Source of the DNA: Paenibacillus glycinis
GTDB taxonomy: Bacteria > Bacillota > Bacilli > Paenibacillales > Paenibacillaceae
Assembly (NCBI RefSeq): GCF_009909185.1
Contig: NZ_JAAAMV010000001.1
Location: 372,001-436,000, forward strand
DNA: 64,000 bases
Direction: 5' to 3'
Shown one piece after another: positions 50,667 to 59,884 of this stretch. The notes below the pieces were generated by a model, which searched no databases, was not told the DNA's origin, and saw only the letters and a list, made by a program, of their open reading frames with translations. Position 1 is the stretch's first letter; every line of letters begins with the position of its first letter. The position numbers and the translations under genes are program-made.

Positions 50667-51411
50667 CAGCCGTTTCTCCCCTCCAATGCACCACGATATC
50701 ATCAAATAGGCTGTGCTGGAAACAGCGAATATGCTTCATCTTCATAAGTTCAAGCAGCGCCAGGAACGTCACGACGATCTCATGCCGGCTCATATCGTCC
50801 CGGATCAGCTTCGAGAAACGGACGGTTTCGAACTCCCGCAGCACGTCCACGATGTCGCGGATGCGGTCCTTCACGGAGATCTCGTCCCGGTGAATGGTCG
50901 CGATCACGTTGCGCCGCGTCGCTCTCCGGAGCGCCTTCTGGAAAGCCGCGATGAGGTCGCCGACCCCGAGTCCCTTGACGGGATTGTCCGGCACGACCTT
51001 CATGTACGGCGTCATATCCTCCGGTTCCTTCGAGAACACGAGGCTGCGCTCGAATTCCTGCTCCCGCAGCTGCTCCGCGATTTGCTTGTACTTGCGGTAT
51101 TCCACGAGCTTCGCGATCAGCTCGTCCCGCGGGTCAAGGCCGTCATCCGGCCATTCCTCGTAATCGTCCTCGATTACCGGCGGTTTCGGGAGCAATTGCT
51201 TGCTCTTCATCGACAGCAGCGTTGCCGCCATGACGAGAAATTCGCTCGTGACGTCCAGCTCCAGCTCCTGCATCGCATTCAAGTAGTCCATGTATTGGTC
51301 CGTAATCTCGCTGACGGAAATTTCATGGATGTCGATTTCGGCCTTGTCGATGAGATGAAGCAGCAGATCGAGCGGTCCTTCGAACGATTCCAGTTTATAG
51401 GTCACCGCCAT
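50632..51411 (-). CDS. scpA: Segregation and condensation protein A
   Basis: ScpA is the kleisin that bridges the SMC heads. The 259-residue protein begins with the N-domain YKLESFEGPLDLLLHLIDK, a family signature, and ends with the winged-helix segment VVTFLALLELMKMKHI. It lies between ribH and scpB, as in B. subtilis except for the lack of ribT. Confidence 0.96.
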   Translation of the reverse strand: MAVTYKLESFEGPLDLLLHLIDKAEIDIHEISVSEITDQYMDYLNAMQELELDVTSEFLVMAATLLSMKSKQLLPKPPVIEDDYEEWPDDGLDPRDELIAKLVEYRKYKQIAEQLREQEFERSLVFSKEPEDMTPYMKVVPDNPVKGLGVGDLIAAFQKALRRATRRNVIATIHRDEISVKDRIRDIVDVLREFETVRFSKLIRDDMSRHEIVVTFLALLELMKMKHIRCFQHSLFDDIVVHWRGETADGGLFEVEVDY

Positions 51412-51458
51412 GGTGCGCGCCCACTCCTACACAGGTGATTGAAATTGCCTACGTCCGT

Positions 51459-51929
51459 TTAGCCTTGCAGCACTTTCGTCAGGTTGGCCATCTCGATGGC
51501 GGTAACGGCCGCTTCCCAGCCCTTGTTGCCGGCTTTCGTGCCCGCGCGCTCGATCGCCTGTTCGATCGAATCGACCGTCAGCACGCCGAACACGGTCGGC
51601 ACGCCGGTTTTCAATCCGACGGACGCGACGCCTTTGGCCGCTTCGTTGCATACGTAGTCGAAGTGCGGCGTGGATCCCCGGATAACGGCGCCAAGCGTGA
51701 TCACGGCGTCGTATTTGCCGCTCTCGGCCATTTTTTGCGCGATCAGCGGAATTTCGAACGCGCCCGGTACCCAGGCGATATCCACTTCGTTGTCTTCCGC
51801 GCCGTGGCGTTTGAAGGCGTCAAGCGCGCCTCCGAGCAGCTTGCTGGAAATGAATTCGTTGAAACGTCCTACCACGACACCGTATTTAAACCCCTCGGAA
51901 ATTAAATGTCCTTCGAATACGTTCGGCAT
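51459..51929 (-). CDS. ribH: 6,7-Dimethyl-8-ribityllumazine synthase
   Basis: RibH condenses the pyrimidine product of RibD with a four-carbon phosphate to give lumazine, the substrate of RibE. The 156-residue protein has VVGRFNEFI, the substrate loop VPGAFEIP and the phosphate-binding segment [15 protein letters not shown] with the catalytic histidine. It is the last rib gene, behind the FMN riboswitch. Confidence 0.97.
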   Translation of the reverse strand: MPNVFEGHLISEGFKYGVVVGRFNEFISSKLLGGALDAFKRHGAEDNEVDIAWVPGAFEIPLIAQKMAESGKYDAVITLGAVIRGSTPHFDYVCNEAAKGVASVGLKTGVPTVFGVLTVDSIEQAIERAGTKAGNKGWEAAVTAIEMANLTKVLQG

Positions 51930-51980
51930 GTTCAGTCATCCTCTCTGATTTAACCCGCTCTAAGCTGGGATAGTAAACTG

Positions 51981-53240
51981 TTAAATGTTGTTTTGCATAT
52001 CGTCAAATTTAAGCATATGGCCCAATTTGTCTTTCTTCGTGTGCAGGTACAGGTCGTTGTCCGCGTTGGCGTCCATTTGAATCGGCACCCGCTCCACCAC
52101 TTCGAGGCCGTAGCCTTCCAGTCCGCGGATCTTGCGGGGATTGTTCGTCAGCAGCCGCATTTGGCGGATGCCGAGGTCTTTCAGGATCTGCGCGCCGATG
52201 CCGTAATCGCGAAGATCCGGGGCGAAGCCAAGTTTAATATTCGCGTCCACGGTGTCCAAACCCTGCTCCTGCAGCTGATAAGCCTTCAATTTATTGATCA
52301 GCCCGATGCCCCGGCCTTCCTGGCGCATGTACAGCAGCACGCCGCCGCCGGCCTCGTCGATCTGGCGAAGCGCCGCTTCGAGCTGAGGACCGCAATCGCA
52401 GCGGTGGGAGTGGAACACGTCGCCGGTCAAGCATTCGGAATGCACGCGCACGAGGGTCGGTTTCGAAGGATCGATCTCGCCCTTCACGAGCGCGACATGC
52501 TCCTTGTTGTCGACTTCGTTCGTGTAGGCCACTGCCCGGAAGACGCCGAAATCGGTCGGCAGCTTCACTTCGACGACCCGTTCCACCAGATTTTCCTTCT
52601 CGTTGCGGTAATGAATCAACGACTCGATGGAAATCAGCTTCAAATCATGCTTCGCCTTGAATTCGATCAGATCCGGCAGGCGCGCCATGGAGCCGTCTTC
52701 CTTGATGATCTCGCAGATGACGCCGGCGGGCTCGGAGCCGCACATGCGGGCGAGATCGATCGCCGCTTCCGTATGGCCGGCCCGGCGAAGGACGCCGCCC
52801 TTCTTCGCGATGAGCGGGAAAATATGGCCCGGCCGGCGGAAATCGTCCGCCTTCGTATTCGGATCGATCAGCGCCTTGACGCTGAGCGAACGTTCGTAAG
52901 CCGAGATGCCCGTCGAGGTCGACGCATGGTCGACAGACACGGTGAACGCGGTGCCGTGGTAATCGGTGTTGCGCTGCACCATCGGCGGAAGATCAAGTTC
53001 CTCCGCGCGCTCCTGCGTAATCGGCACGCAGACGAGGCCGCGCGCTTGCGTGATCATGAAATTGATGACTTCCGGCGTCGCCTTGCTCGCGAGCGCGATC
53101 AGGTCGCCTTCGTTCTCGCGGTCTTCATCGTCGACGACGATGATCGGTTTTCCGAGAATCAGATCGTATATGGCTTCTTCGATGGTATTGAATACCGGCC
53201 GTTCGTCCGGCAAGTTCCTGGCTCCCAGTTGGTTGCTCAT
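51981..53240 (-). CDS. ribAB: Bifunctional DHBP synthase / GTP cyclohydrolase II
   Basis: This fused enzyme supplies both precursors of riboflavin: 3,4-dihydroxy-2-butanone 4-phosphate from ribulose 5-phosphate, and the pyrimidine from GTP. The 419-residue protein has the RibB half ([36 protein letters not shown]) to about residue 205, then the RibA half with the zinc ligands in [18 protein letters not shown] and the GTP site [15 protein letters not shown] precedes the ATG. Confidence 0.97.
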   Translation of the reverse strand: MSNQLGARNLPDERPVFNTIEEAIYDLILGKPIIVVDDEDRENEGDLIALASKATPEVINFMITQARGLVCVPITQERAEELDLPPMVQRNTDYHGTAFTVSVDHASTSTGISAYERSLSVKALIDPNTKADDFRRPGHIFPLIAKKGGVLRRAGHTEAAIDLARMCGSEPAGVICEIIKEDGSMARLPDLIEFKAKHDLKLISIESLIHYRNEKENLVERVVEVKLPTDFGVFRAVAYTNEVDNKEHVALVKGEIDPSKPTLVRVHSECLTGDVFHSHRCDCGPQLEAALRQIDEAGGGVLLYMRQEGRGIGLINKLKAYQLQEQGLDTVDANIKLGFAPDLRDYGIGAQILKDLGIRQMRLLTNNPRKIRGLEGYGLEVVERVPIQMDANADNDLYLHTKKDKLGHMLKFDDMQNNI

Positions 53241-53382
53241 CGCTTTTTCGCTCCTTTTGTAGGCGTGCTTGACTGCCTTTTATGTCTCTCGATCATACGG
53301 GTCGGCCGCCGATCGGCGGCGCGCCGCGTTTCGTTCATTGCCGGATGCCGGTCCAGACGGCTCGCGGACCGTTTCCCGAACG

Positions 53383-54063
53383 TCAGAAAAAACCGTTGTC
53401 CGCCAGAAACGCTGCGGTAATCTTGCTGCTGCCGTCCGGTTTGCCCGTTCGGCCGCCTTCGTCCCCGCCGCCTTTGAAATGAAGCAGGTGATCGACGTAT
53501 TTGCCGAGCACGTCGCACTCCACGTTGATGGCCGCGCCCGCGCCTTTGTGCTGCAGCGCCGTCTCCTTCAACGTGTGCGGGATGATGGAGACTGTGAAGC
53601 TGTTCCGGTCGGCCAGCGCCACGGTGAGGCTGATGCCGTCCAGCGTGACGGAGCCTTGCGGAATGACGTAACGCATCAGCTTCTCGTCATGCGGCCGGAT
53701 CGTGAAGACGACGGCGTTGGCGTCGCTGCCGCGCGAGACGATGTCGGCGGTGCCGTCGACATGCCCCTGCACGATATGGCCGCCGAAGCGCCCGCCTGCT
53801 TGCATCGCCCGCTCCAGATTGAGCGGTTCGCCGGCGCGAACGTCCTTCAAGGTGGAATGACGGTACGTCTGCGGCATCACGTCGACCGTAAACGAGCGGC
53901 TGTCGTATTCCGTTACGGTCAAGCAAACGCCGTTCACGGAAATGCTGTCGCCGATAGCGACGTCCTTCAACACGCGATCGGCCCCGATGACGAGCAGCAT
54001 CGCTTCGCCTTGTTTAAACGACCGCTTCAACGTGCCGACTTCTTCGATAAGCCCGGTAAACAT
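53383..54063 (-). CDS. ribE: Riboflavin synthase, alpha chain
   Basis: RibE dismutates two lumazines to riboflavin. The 226-residue protein starts MFTGLIEEVGTL and shows the internal duplication of the family: SISVNGVCLTV in the first barrel and SVTLDGISLTVA in the second, with GHIVQGHVDGT between them. The C-terminal 20 residues are a Gly/Lys-rich tail. A GGAGGAGG site precedes the ATG. It follows ribD by 48 bases. Confidence 0.96.
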   Translation of the reverse strand: MFTGLIEEVGTLKRSFKQGEAMLLVIGADRVLKDVAIGDSISVNGVCLTVTEYDSRSFTVDVMPQTYRHSTLKDVRAGEPLNLERAMQAGGRFGGHIVQGHVDGTADIVSRGSDANAVVFTIRPHDEKLMRYVIPQGSVTLDGISLTVALADRNSFTVSIIPHTLKETALQHKGAGAAINVECDVLGKYVDHLLHFKGGGDEGGRTGKPDGSSKITAAFLADNGFF

Positions 54064-54111
54064 GAGTAGGTCCTCCTCTCCTCCCGAATGAATGGCTTGC
54101 CGCCATCCCCT

Positions 54112-55245
54112 TTATGCTCCGCTTGTGCGGTCGCCTGCCCCGTACTCGGGATAAGCGCTCAGGAAGATGTCGGCGCCGATCCGTTCCACCTGAACGTCCC
54201 GGAACGGAACGGCATGCGCCATCTTCTCGAAGCCCTCGAACTGGAATACCCCGGGAGCGGCTTGGCCGCCGATGACTTTGGGGGCTACGAACAACAGCAG
54301 CTTGTCGATCAAGCCGAGCTCCAGCATGGCGCCGTTCAGCTTGCCGCCGCCTTCGAGCAGGATCGATCCGATCTCCCGCTCGCCGAGCTTGCGCATGGCG
54401 ATCGCCAGATCCACGCGTTTTCCGTCGCCGCAATCGACGACTTCCGCGCCGGCCGCCTGCAACGCGGCGCGCTTGCCGGGATCGGCGCCCTCCACCGTCA
54501 GCACGATGACGGGCACCGAGAGATCCTGCAGCATGCGGGCTTCGAGCGGGAGGCGAAGCCTGGAATCCACGACGATGCGCACGGGATGAACGGCCGGAAC
54601 GGACAAGCGCGTCGTCAGCTCCGGGTCGTCGATCAACGCCGTCTCGGCGCCGATCATGATACCCATATGCCGGTGCCGGAGCGTGTGCACCATCTCTCTG
54701 GCCTGCGGCCCGCTGACGTAACGGCTGTCGCCCGTCTTCGCGGCCAGCTTGCCGTCCAGCGTCATCGCCGATTTCATCGTGACGAACGGCAACCGCGTGA
54801 CGATGAACTTGTTGAACATCTCGTTCATCAGCAGCGATTCGCGCTCCAGCAAGCCCACCGAGACTTCAATGCCCGCCTCGCGAAGCCGTGCGATGCCGCG
54901 GCCGGCGACCTGAGGATTCGGATCCGTGCAGGCCACCACGACGCGCGCGACCTTCGCTTCGATCAGCCGCTCGCAGCACGGAGGCGTTCGCCCGTGGTGG
55001 CTGCAGGGCTCGAGCGTGACGTATGCCGTCGCCCCTTCGGCCTCGTCTCCGGCCATCCGCAGCGCGTGAACCTCCGCATGGCCTTCGCCGCGGCGCAGAT
55101 GCGCGCCGAGCCCGACGATGCGGCCGTCCCGGACGACGACGCAGCCGACCACGGGATTGATGTCGGTCTGCCCCTGCGCCTTGGAAGCCATATCGAGCGC
55201 TAGGCGCATATACGTTTCGTCGTTCAATACATCCATACTCGACAT
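54112..55245 (-). CDS. ribD: Bifunctional pyrimidine deaminase / reductase
   Basis: RibD deaminates and then reduces the GTP cyclohydrolase product. The 377-residue protein has the zinc deaminase motif HAEVHAL with PCSHHGRTPPC in the first 150 residues, then the reductase half with MKSAMTLDGKLA and ILLEGGGKLNGA. The ATG at 55245 follows GAGGGG at 11 bases; that site is also the 3' arm of the riboswitch terminator. It heads the rib operon. Confidence 0.96.
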   Translation of the reverse strand: MSSMDVLNDETYMRLALDMASKAQGQTDINPVVGCVVVRDGRIVGLGAHLRRGEGHAEVHALRMAGDEAEGATAYVTLEPCSHHGRTPPCCERLIEAKVARVVVACTDPNPQVAGRGIARLREAGIEVSVGLLERESLLMNEMFNKFIVTRLPFVTMKSAMTLDGKLAAKTGDSRYVSGPQAREMVHTLRHRHMGIMIGAETALIDDPELTTRLSVPAVHPVRIVVDSRLRLPLEARMLQDLSVPVIVLTVEGADPGKRAALQAAGAEVVDCGDGKRVDLAIAMRKLGEREIGSILLEGGGKLNGAMLELGLIDKLLLFVAPKVIGGQAAPGVFQFEGFEKMAHAVPFRDVQVERIGADIFLSAYPEYGAGDRTSGA

Positions 55246-55247
55246 AA

Positions 55248-55286
55248 CAAAAATCACCCCTCGGCTCGTATCGCCAACGGGGTGAT
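55248..55286 (-). terminator. Expression-platform terminator of the FMN riboswitch
   Basis: The stem ATCACCCC/GGGGTGAT (55279-55286 with 55253-55260) with an 18-base loop is followed by TTTTTG on the minus strand, directly before ribD. The 3' arm includes the GGGG of the ribD ribosome site, so closing this hairpin could stop both transcription and translation. Confidence 0.88.
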
Positions 55287-55397
55287 CGGAATGAACAGGT
55301 TAAAAGGTCGCGTTCGAAGACACATTCAAACAAACTCGGCTTCCTTGTGAAAAAATGAACAAGGTTGGCGAGACATGAAAAAATGGAATTCACGTGC

Positions 55398-55601
55398 CTT
55401 TTCCTTCTCCCATCCAGACTGTACTGTCGGTCCCGGATTTGCACCAGGTCCACCGTCAAGCAGCCGAGCGGTCCCAGGAGGGATTCGCACGCTTGCGAGC
55501 CGGGTCACGGACTGACAAAGGATAGCCGCCGGATAACGCTCAAATCGACTGCTTGCCTCTGATCACCGCCGGTTGGGAATTTCACCCTACCCCGAAGGAA
55601 A
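55398..55601 (-). ncRNA. FMN riboswitch (RFN element)
   Basis: The minus strand carries the conserved RFN blocks in order: CTTCGGGGTAGGGTGAAATT, then CCCAACCGGCGGTGATCAGAG, a variable arm, CAGTCCGTGACCCGGC, a second variable arm, CCTGGTGCAAATCCGGGACC, GACAGTACAGTCTGGATGGG and AGAAGGA. These fold into the closed P1 to P6 multi-branch structure that binds FMN. It lies between a sigma-A promoter and the terminator before ribD. Confidence 0.96.
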
Positions 55602-55622
55602 ATCGTAAATACGTTTGTGGAA

Positions 55623-55651
55623 ATGTTACCACTTCACTATCGAAAATGCAA
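55623..55651 (-). promoter_or_regulatory. Sigma-A promoter of the rib operon
   Basis: TTGCAT (complement of 55646-55651), a 17-base spacer and TAACAT (complement of 55623-55628) lie immediately upstream of the RFN element. Confidence 0.72.
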
Positions 55652-55751
55652 CCTGTTTTGTTGGAATAAATGTCGAATGCGCTGCCAAAGGCCGCCGCTC
55701 CAACAAAAAACGCGGTAGGCGAATAACTCCGCCATGCCATCGATATTCGCC

Positions 55752-55786
55752 GTTCGATCCTTTGCGGTTCGATCCTTTGCGGTTCG
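55752..55786. repeat. 15-bp tandem repeat between ppiB and the rib promoter
   Basis: GTTCGATCCTTTGCG occurs twice head to tail (55752-55766 and 55767-55781), followed by a partial third copy (GTTCG, 55782-55786). It lies about 100 bases upstream of the rib -35 box, in a stretch with no credible gene. Confidence 0.9.
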
Positions 55787-55810
55787 GCCACGATTGCAGG
55801 CATGTCCTGG

Positions 55811-55844
55811 AAAATAGAAAAGGTTACCCATCATGGGCAACCTT
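55811..55844 (-). terminator. Intrinsic terminator of ppiB
   Basis: The stem AAGGTTxCCCAT/ATGGGxAACCTT (55820-55831 with 55833-55844) is followed by TTCTATTTT on the minus strand, 27 bases after the ppiB stop. Confidence 0.82.
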
Positions 55845-55871
55845 AATGATGCAGATGTACGAATTTTAGTT

Positions 55872-56306
55872 CTACTCGTCCCAGACCGTAACTTCTTTCA
55901 TCTGGTCGCCCGGCTTCATTGCATCGACGTGCTCCATGCCTTGGGTCACCTTACCGAACACGGTATGTACGCCGTCCAAGTGCGGTTGCGGCTGGTACAC
56001 GATAAAGAACTGGGAACCACCCGTATTTTTACCAGCGTGGGCCATGGACAGCGCGCCTCTTGAATGCTTGCTGGTGTTCGTTGCCGTCTCGCAGTCGATG
56101 GTGTACCCTGGTCCGCCGGTACCGTTTCCGTTTGGATCTCCGCCTTGAGCTACGAAGCCCGGGATAATGCGGTGGAATTTAAGACCGTTGTAGAAGCCTT
56201 CGTTTGCCAGCTTTTCGAAGTTTGCTACCGTGTTCGGCGCTTCTTCCGGAAGGAAATCGATAAGCACCTCTGCGCCGTTTTCAAGCGTGATCTTACCCTT
56301 TTTCAT
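55872..56306 (-). CDS. ppiB: Cyclophilin-type peptidyl-prolyl isomerase
   Basis: PpiB speeds cis-trans isomerisation of proline bonds in folding proteins. The 144-residue cytoplasmic protein has the catalytic [15 protein letters not shown], the [16 protein letters not shown] core and a VFGKVTQGM strand. The ATG at 56306 has AGGTGG upstream; a GTG five codons earlier is less likely. It follows lysA, as in B. subtilis. Confidence 0.96.
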   Translation of the reverse strand: MKKGKITLENGAEVLIDFLPEEAPNTVANFEKLANEGFYNGLKFHRIIPGFVAQGGDPNGNGTGGPGYTIDCETATNTSKHSRGALSMAHAGKNTGGSQFFIVYQPQPHLDGVHTVFGKVTQGMEHVDAMKPGDQMKEVTVWDE

Positions 56307-56367
56307 CTTAGCCACCTGCACTTTTATTGAATTCGACGACCGGAGAGTTTGCGATCTCCGGCCCTCG

Positions 56368-56396
56368 TTTAATCTCTACATTTTCCTCTATGTCAA
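56368..56396 (-). promoter_or_regulatory. Candidate sigma-A promoter of ppiB
   Basis: A perfect TTGACA (complement of 56391-56396) is 17 bases from ATTAAA (complement of 56368-56373). The -10 is weak. Confidence 0.38.
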
Positions 56397-56518
56397 TCTG
56401 CTTGTCAAATATTCAAGTGCAGCATGTCATCGATCCTGGCCATAGCGCAGCAATCCTCTTGTTCGTCACTCGAATCGCCCTGCCTTTCTTCCACGGCGGG
56501 GATCGCTAGTCGAAACCG

Positions 56519-57847
56519 TTATTTAACCGCCGACGTTTGCAACCGCGCCGGAATGACGTCGTTGCCGACGATATCGTCGAGCGATTCCCGTTTGACGGCG
56601 ACGTCCGCCGAGCCGTCCTTGACGAAGACGACGGCCGGACGGCGAATGCGGTTGTAATTGCTCGCCATCGCATAATTGTACGCGCCCGTGCAGAAGACGG
56701 CAAGCAGGTCGCCGCTGCTGGCTTTCGGAAGCTCCAAATCGATGATCAATTTATCGCCGCTTTCGCAGCATTTGCCCGCTACGGTAACGGTTTCTTCGAG
56801 CGCGTCGTTCGCGCGGTTGGCCAGTACCGCCTCGTATCTGGATTCGTACAAAGCCGGACGAGGGTTGTCCGTCATGCCGCCGTCGACCGCGATGTATTTG
56901 CGCACGCCCGGAATGTCTTTGCTTGTCCCGACGGTGTACAGCGTCGTGCCGGCGTCGCCGACCATGCTGCGGCCCGGCTCGACCCAGATCTCGGGCAGCG
57001 GATAGCCGGCCGCGGAGAAATTCGTTTTGATGGCGTCGGTGATGGCTTTCACGTATTGCGCGATAGGAAGCGGCGTGTCGCCCTCCACGTACCGGATGCC
57101 GAAGCCTCCGCCGAGGTTGATGACGCGGAACGTCACGTCCAGCTCGCTCTTGACCTGCATGGCGAAGCCGGCCACTTTGGCGGCTGCCATCGCGAAGCCT
57201 TCGACTTCGAAAATTTGCGAGCCGATGTGCGAGTGCACGCCGAGCAATTCCAGGTTCGGTTGGGCGGACGCTTCTTGGATCGCCTTGTACGCCGTGCCGT
57301 TGCCGAGGTCGAAGCCGAACTTGGAGTCGGTTTGACCCGTGGAAATATAATCATGCGTATGCGCTTCTACCCCCGGCGTGATGCGCAGCAGGATGTTGAC
57401 CCGCTTGCCTTTGTCGGCCGCGAGGGCATTCAGCAGATACAGCTCGTTGAAATTGTCGACGACGAAGCAGCCGATGTTGGCGTCGAGCGCCATGTTGATC
57501 TCGTCCGGCGTCTTGTTGTTGCCGTGGAAATGAATGCGCGCAGCCGGGAAGCCCGCTTTCAGCGCCGTGTACAGTTCGCCGTCGGATACGACGTCGAGCG
57601 ACAGGCCTTCTTGTTCCGCGATGGAGCACATCGCCATGACGCTGAACGCTTTGCTCGCGTAGGCGACTTGGAATTTCAAGCCGGACGCGCGGAACGATTC
57701 CACGTATTCGCGGGCTCTCTGGCGCACGAGCGCCTCGTCCACGATGTATAGCGGCGTGCCGAACTGCTTCGCCAATTCCGTCGTGTCCACGCCGCCGATT
57801 TCCAAATGTCCTTGCGAGTTAACTTTGCTGGTACCGTGTAAGTACAT
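56519..57847 (-). CDS. lysA: Diaminopimelate decarboxylase
   Basis: LysA removes carbon dioxide from meso-diaminopimelate in the last step to lysine, using pyridoxal phosphate. The 442-residue protein has the PLP lysine in VAYASKAFS near residue 63, the glycine loop NLGGGFGIRY, EPGRSMVGDAG and the dimer-interface CCESGD. The ATG at 57847 follows GGAGGGG; the longer frame is unsupported. It lies between spoVAF and ppiB, as in B. subtilis. Confidence 0.97.
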   Translation of the reverse strand: MYLHGTSKVNSQGHLEIGGVDTTELAKQFGTPLYIVDEALVRQRAREYVESFRASGLKFQVAYASKAFSVMAMCSIAEQEGLSLDVVSDGELYTALKAGFPAARIHFHGNNKTPDEINMALDANIGCFVVDNFNELYLLNALAADKGKRVNILLRITPGVEAHTHDYISTGQTDSKFGFDLGNGTAYKAIQEASAQPNLELLGVHSHIGSQIFEVEGFAMAAAKVAGFAMQVKSELDVTFRVINLGGGFGIRYVEGDTPLPIAQYVKAITDAIKTNFSAAGYPLPEIWVEPGRSMVGDAGTTLYTVGTSKDIPGVRKYIAVDGGMTDNPRPALYESRYEAVLANRANDALEETVTVAGKCCESGDKLIIDLELPKASSGDLLAVFCTGAYNYAMASNYNRIRRPAVVFVKDGSADVAVKRESLDDIVGNDVIPARLQTSAVK

Positions 57848-57980
57848 CCGTTTCCCCTCCGCTTTCTCCATCAAAAATTACCCAATCGTGTTGTTTGCAC
57901 CATTTAACATCAGTATAGCGCATTCGGTTCCCCGCCGAAATGGATAATTCCACATTTCATTTGCATTTTTCTCGAAGGGG

Positions 57981-59849
57981 CTACCGCGATTCCTCGCCGT
58001 TCGGCATTCTGTCCCGCTGCTGCGGCTTCAGATAATTCGGGCGTTTGCGGTTCTGCAGGACCGGCGTCCGGAGGAGAATGCTCAGCATGCCCTTGAGATC
58101 GAACGGGATGAGCGGCCACATGTACGGGCGGTTGAACGACCGCTCCATGCAGAGCAGGATGAAGAAGGCCGTCGTCGCGATCACGAATCCCTCCACCTTG
58201 AACGAGGCGACCGCGACGATGAGCACGAGCCGAATGATCCGGTTCGCCAGGCCGAGCTCGTAGCTCGGCGTTGCGAACATGCCGATCGCCGCGACCGCCA
58301 TGTACAGAACGACCTCGTTCACGAACAGCCCGGTCTTCACTGCAATGTCCCCGATCAGGATGGCGGCGATGAGCGACATCGCGGTCGCGAGCGGCGTCGG
58401 CGTGTGGATGGCCGCCATGCGCAGCAGATCGACCCCGATCTCGGCGATCAGGAACTGGGCGACCATCGGCAGGCGGCCGGCTTTCTGCGCGCCGATGAAG
58501 TCGAGCGCCGGCGGCTTCAGCTCCGGCTTCAGCGTGAAGAGGAACCAGAGCGGCAGCAGAAACAGCGACGCGGCCATTCCTATGAACCGCACCCACCGCA
58601 AATAGGTGCCGATGAACGGCGTCTGGCGGTTCTCCTCCGCATGCTGCAGCAGGTCGAAGTAGGTCGTCGGCAAAATCATGACGCTCGGCGTCGTATCCAC
58701 GAAGACGGCGATGTTGCCTTCCATGAGGTGGACGGCGACGGTATCGGGCCGCTCCGAATAACGGACGAGCGGAAACGGATTCCAACCCCGCTTCACCGTC
58801 GCTTCCTCCAGCTGCTTGTCGGCCAGCGGCAGGCCGTCGATCTTCACTTCCTTGATTTTGTCACGGATGGATTCGAGCATCTCCCTGTCGACGATGTCGT
58901 CGATGTACGCGATGCAGATATCCGTCTGCGTGCGCTCCCCGACCCTCAGGATCTCGTACCGAAGATGCTTGTCCCGCAGCCGCCGGCGCACGAGCGTGAC
59001 GTTGACGAGCATCGTCTCCACGAATCCGTCGCGCGCGCCCCGGACGACCCGTTCGAGCGTCGGTTCCTCGGGGTTGCGGGCCGGAAAAGCCTTGGCGTCG
59101 ATCAGGAGCACCTTGGCTTCGCCCTCCACGTACATCGCCGTGCCGCCGGAGAGCACGTTCGTCATCATATTGTCCCAGTTCTCTTCCTCCACGACCTGGA
59201 TCGCGGGCACGTACAGCCGGAAAAAATCATGGAACGACGCAGTGCGGAAATCTTCGGCATCGAGATACGTCAGCCGTTTGAGCACCTCGGTCAGAATCGT
59301 GTCCTTGGCGAAGCCGTTGAAGAAAAACAGCGCCACGCGGCGGTCGCCGAACGTCATCTCGCGCAGGACGATGTCGAAGCTGGTCTTGTAGCCGATCTCT
59401 TCCTCCAGCCTGTCCTTGAACCCCTCCAGCGTATCCGGAATCGGAGCAGGCTTGTGCTCCTCCGTCCCCGGCCTCCGGTGGCCGATGATCGGACGGTGCT
59501 CGGCACCCGGATCAAGGGGCGCATGATCCGCCGGAGCCGTCGCGGCCTCCGCGCCCGTCGAACCCGCTGCGGCCGCCGAACGGGATCCGTTTGCGGCAAA
59601 TCTGCCGTCTGCTGCGATAGGATCCGCAACGGCCTCGCCTTCCGCCTGATCCGCCGGGGCATCGTTCTCGCCCGCACTCGATGCGATCGAACCTGATTCG
59701 CGCGCATTCGTCCCCATTCCGCTCGGACCGCCTTCGTCCTCCCGGACTTCGACCTTGAAGTCCTCCTCGTTCCCATGCCAAAATACATGCACCGGCTTCT
59801 TGAATTCCGTTGTCCCTCGTTCCTTGTCGCCATGCTCGTTATCTCGCAT
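57981..59849 (-). CDS. spoVAF: SpoVAF-like GerA-family spore protein with long N-terminal extension
   Basis: A 622-residue protein of the germinant-receptor A family; SpoVAF acts with the SpoVA channel in release of dipicolinic acid. From about residue 140 it reads like SpoVAF/GerA (DTLEGFKDRLEEEIG, LIDAKAFPARNPEEP, FVDTTPSVMILPTTYFD), ending in five to six membrane helices. Residues about 38-135 are a low-complexity Ala/Gly/Asp/Pro-rich stretch, making it some 130 residues longer than B. subtilis SpoVAF. It lies between spoVAB and lysA, the SpoVAF position; spoVAC, AD and AE are missing. Confidence 0.92.
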   Translation of the reverse strand: MRDNEHGDKERGTTEFKKPVHVFWHGNEEDFKVEVREDEGGPSGMGTNARESGSIASSAGENDAPADQAEGEAVADPIAADGRFAANGSRSAAAAGSTGAEAATAPADHAPLDPGAEHRPIIGHRRPGTEEHKPAPIPDTLEGFKDRLEEEIGYKTSFDIVLREMTFGDRRVALFFFNGFAKDTILTEVLKRLTYLDAEDFRTASFHDFFRLYVPAIQVVEEENWDNMMTNVLSGGTAMYVEGEAKVLLIDAKAFPARNPEEPTLERVVRGARDGFVETMLVNVTLVRRRLRDKHLRYEILRVGERTQTDICIAYIDDIVDREMLESIRDKIKEVKIDGLPLADKQLEEATVKRGWNPFPLVRYSERPDTVAVHLMEGNIAVFVDTTPSVMILPTTYFDLLQHAEENRQTPFIGTYLRWVRFIGMAASLFLLPLWFLFTLKPELKPPALDFIGAQKAGRLPMVAQFLIAEIGVDLLRMAAIHTPTPLATAMSLIAAILIGDIAVKTGLFVNEVVLYMAVAAIGMFATPSYELGLANRIIRLVLIVAVASFKVEGFVIATTAFFILLCMERSFNRPYMWPLIPFDLKGMLSILLRTPVLQNRKRPNYLKPQQRDRMPNGEESR

Positions 59850-59884
59850 CTATAGCCCCTCTTTCTTCGTCATCGTCCCTGCTT

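Noticed and set aside
51993-53420. 475-codon plus-strand open frame opposite ribAB
   Set aside because: Antisense shadow of a clear bifunctional rib gene; no recognisable domain.
55582-55803. 73-codon minus-strand frame between ppiB and ribD
   Set aside because: It runs through the rib promoter, the tandem repeat and the start of the FMN riboswitch, and has no ribosome site.
58404-59696. 430-codon plus-strand open frame opposite spoVAF
   Set aside because: Antisense shadow; sequence is His/Arg/Asp-rich without domain signals.
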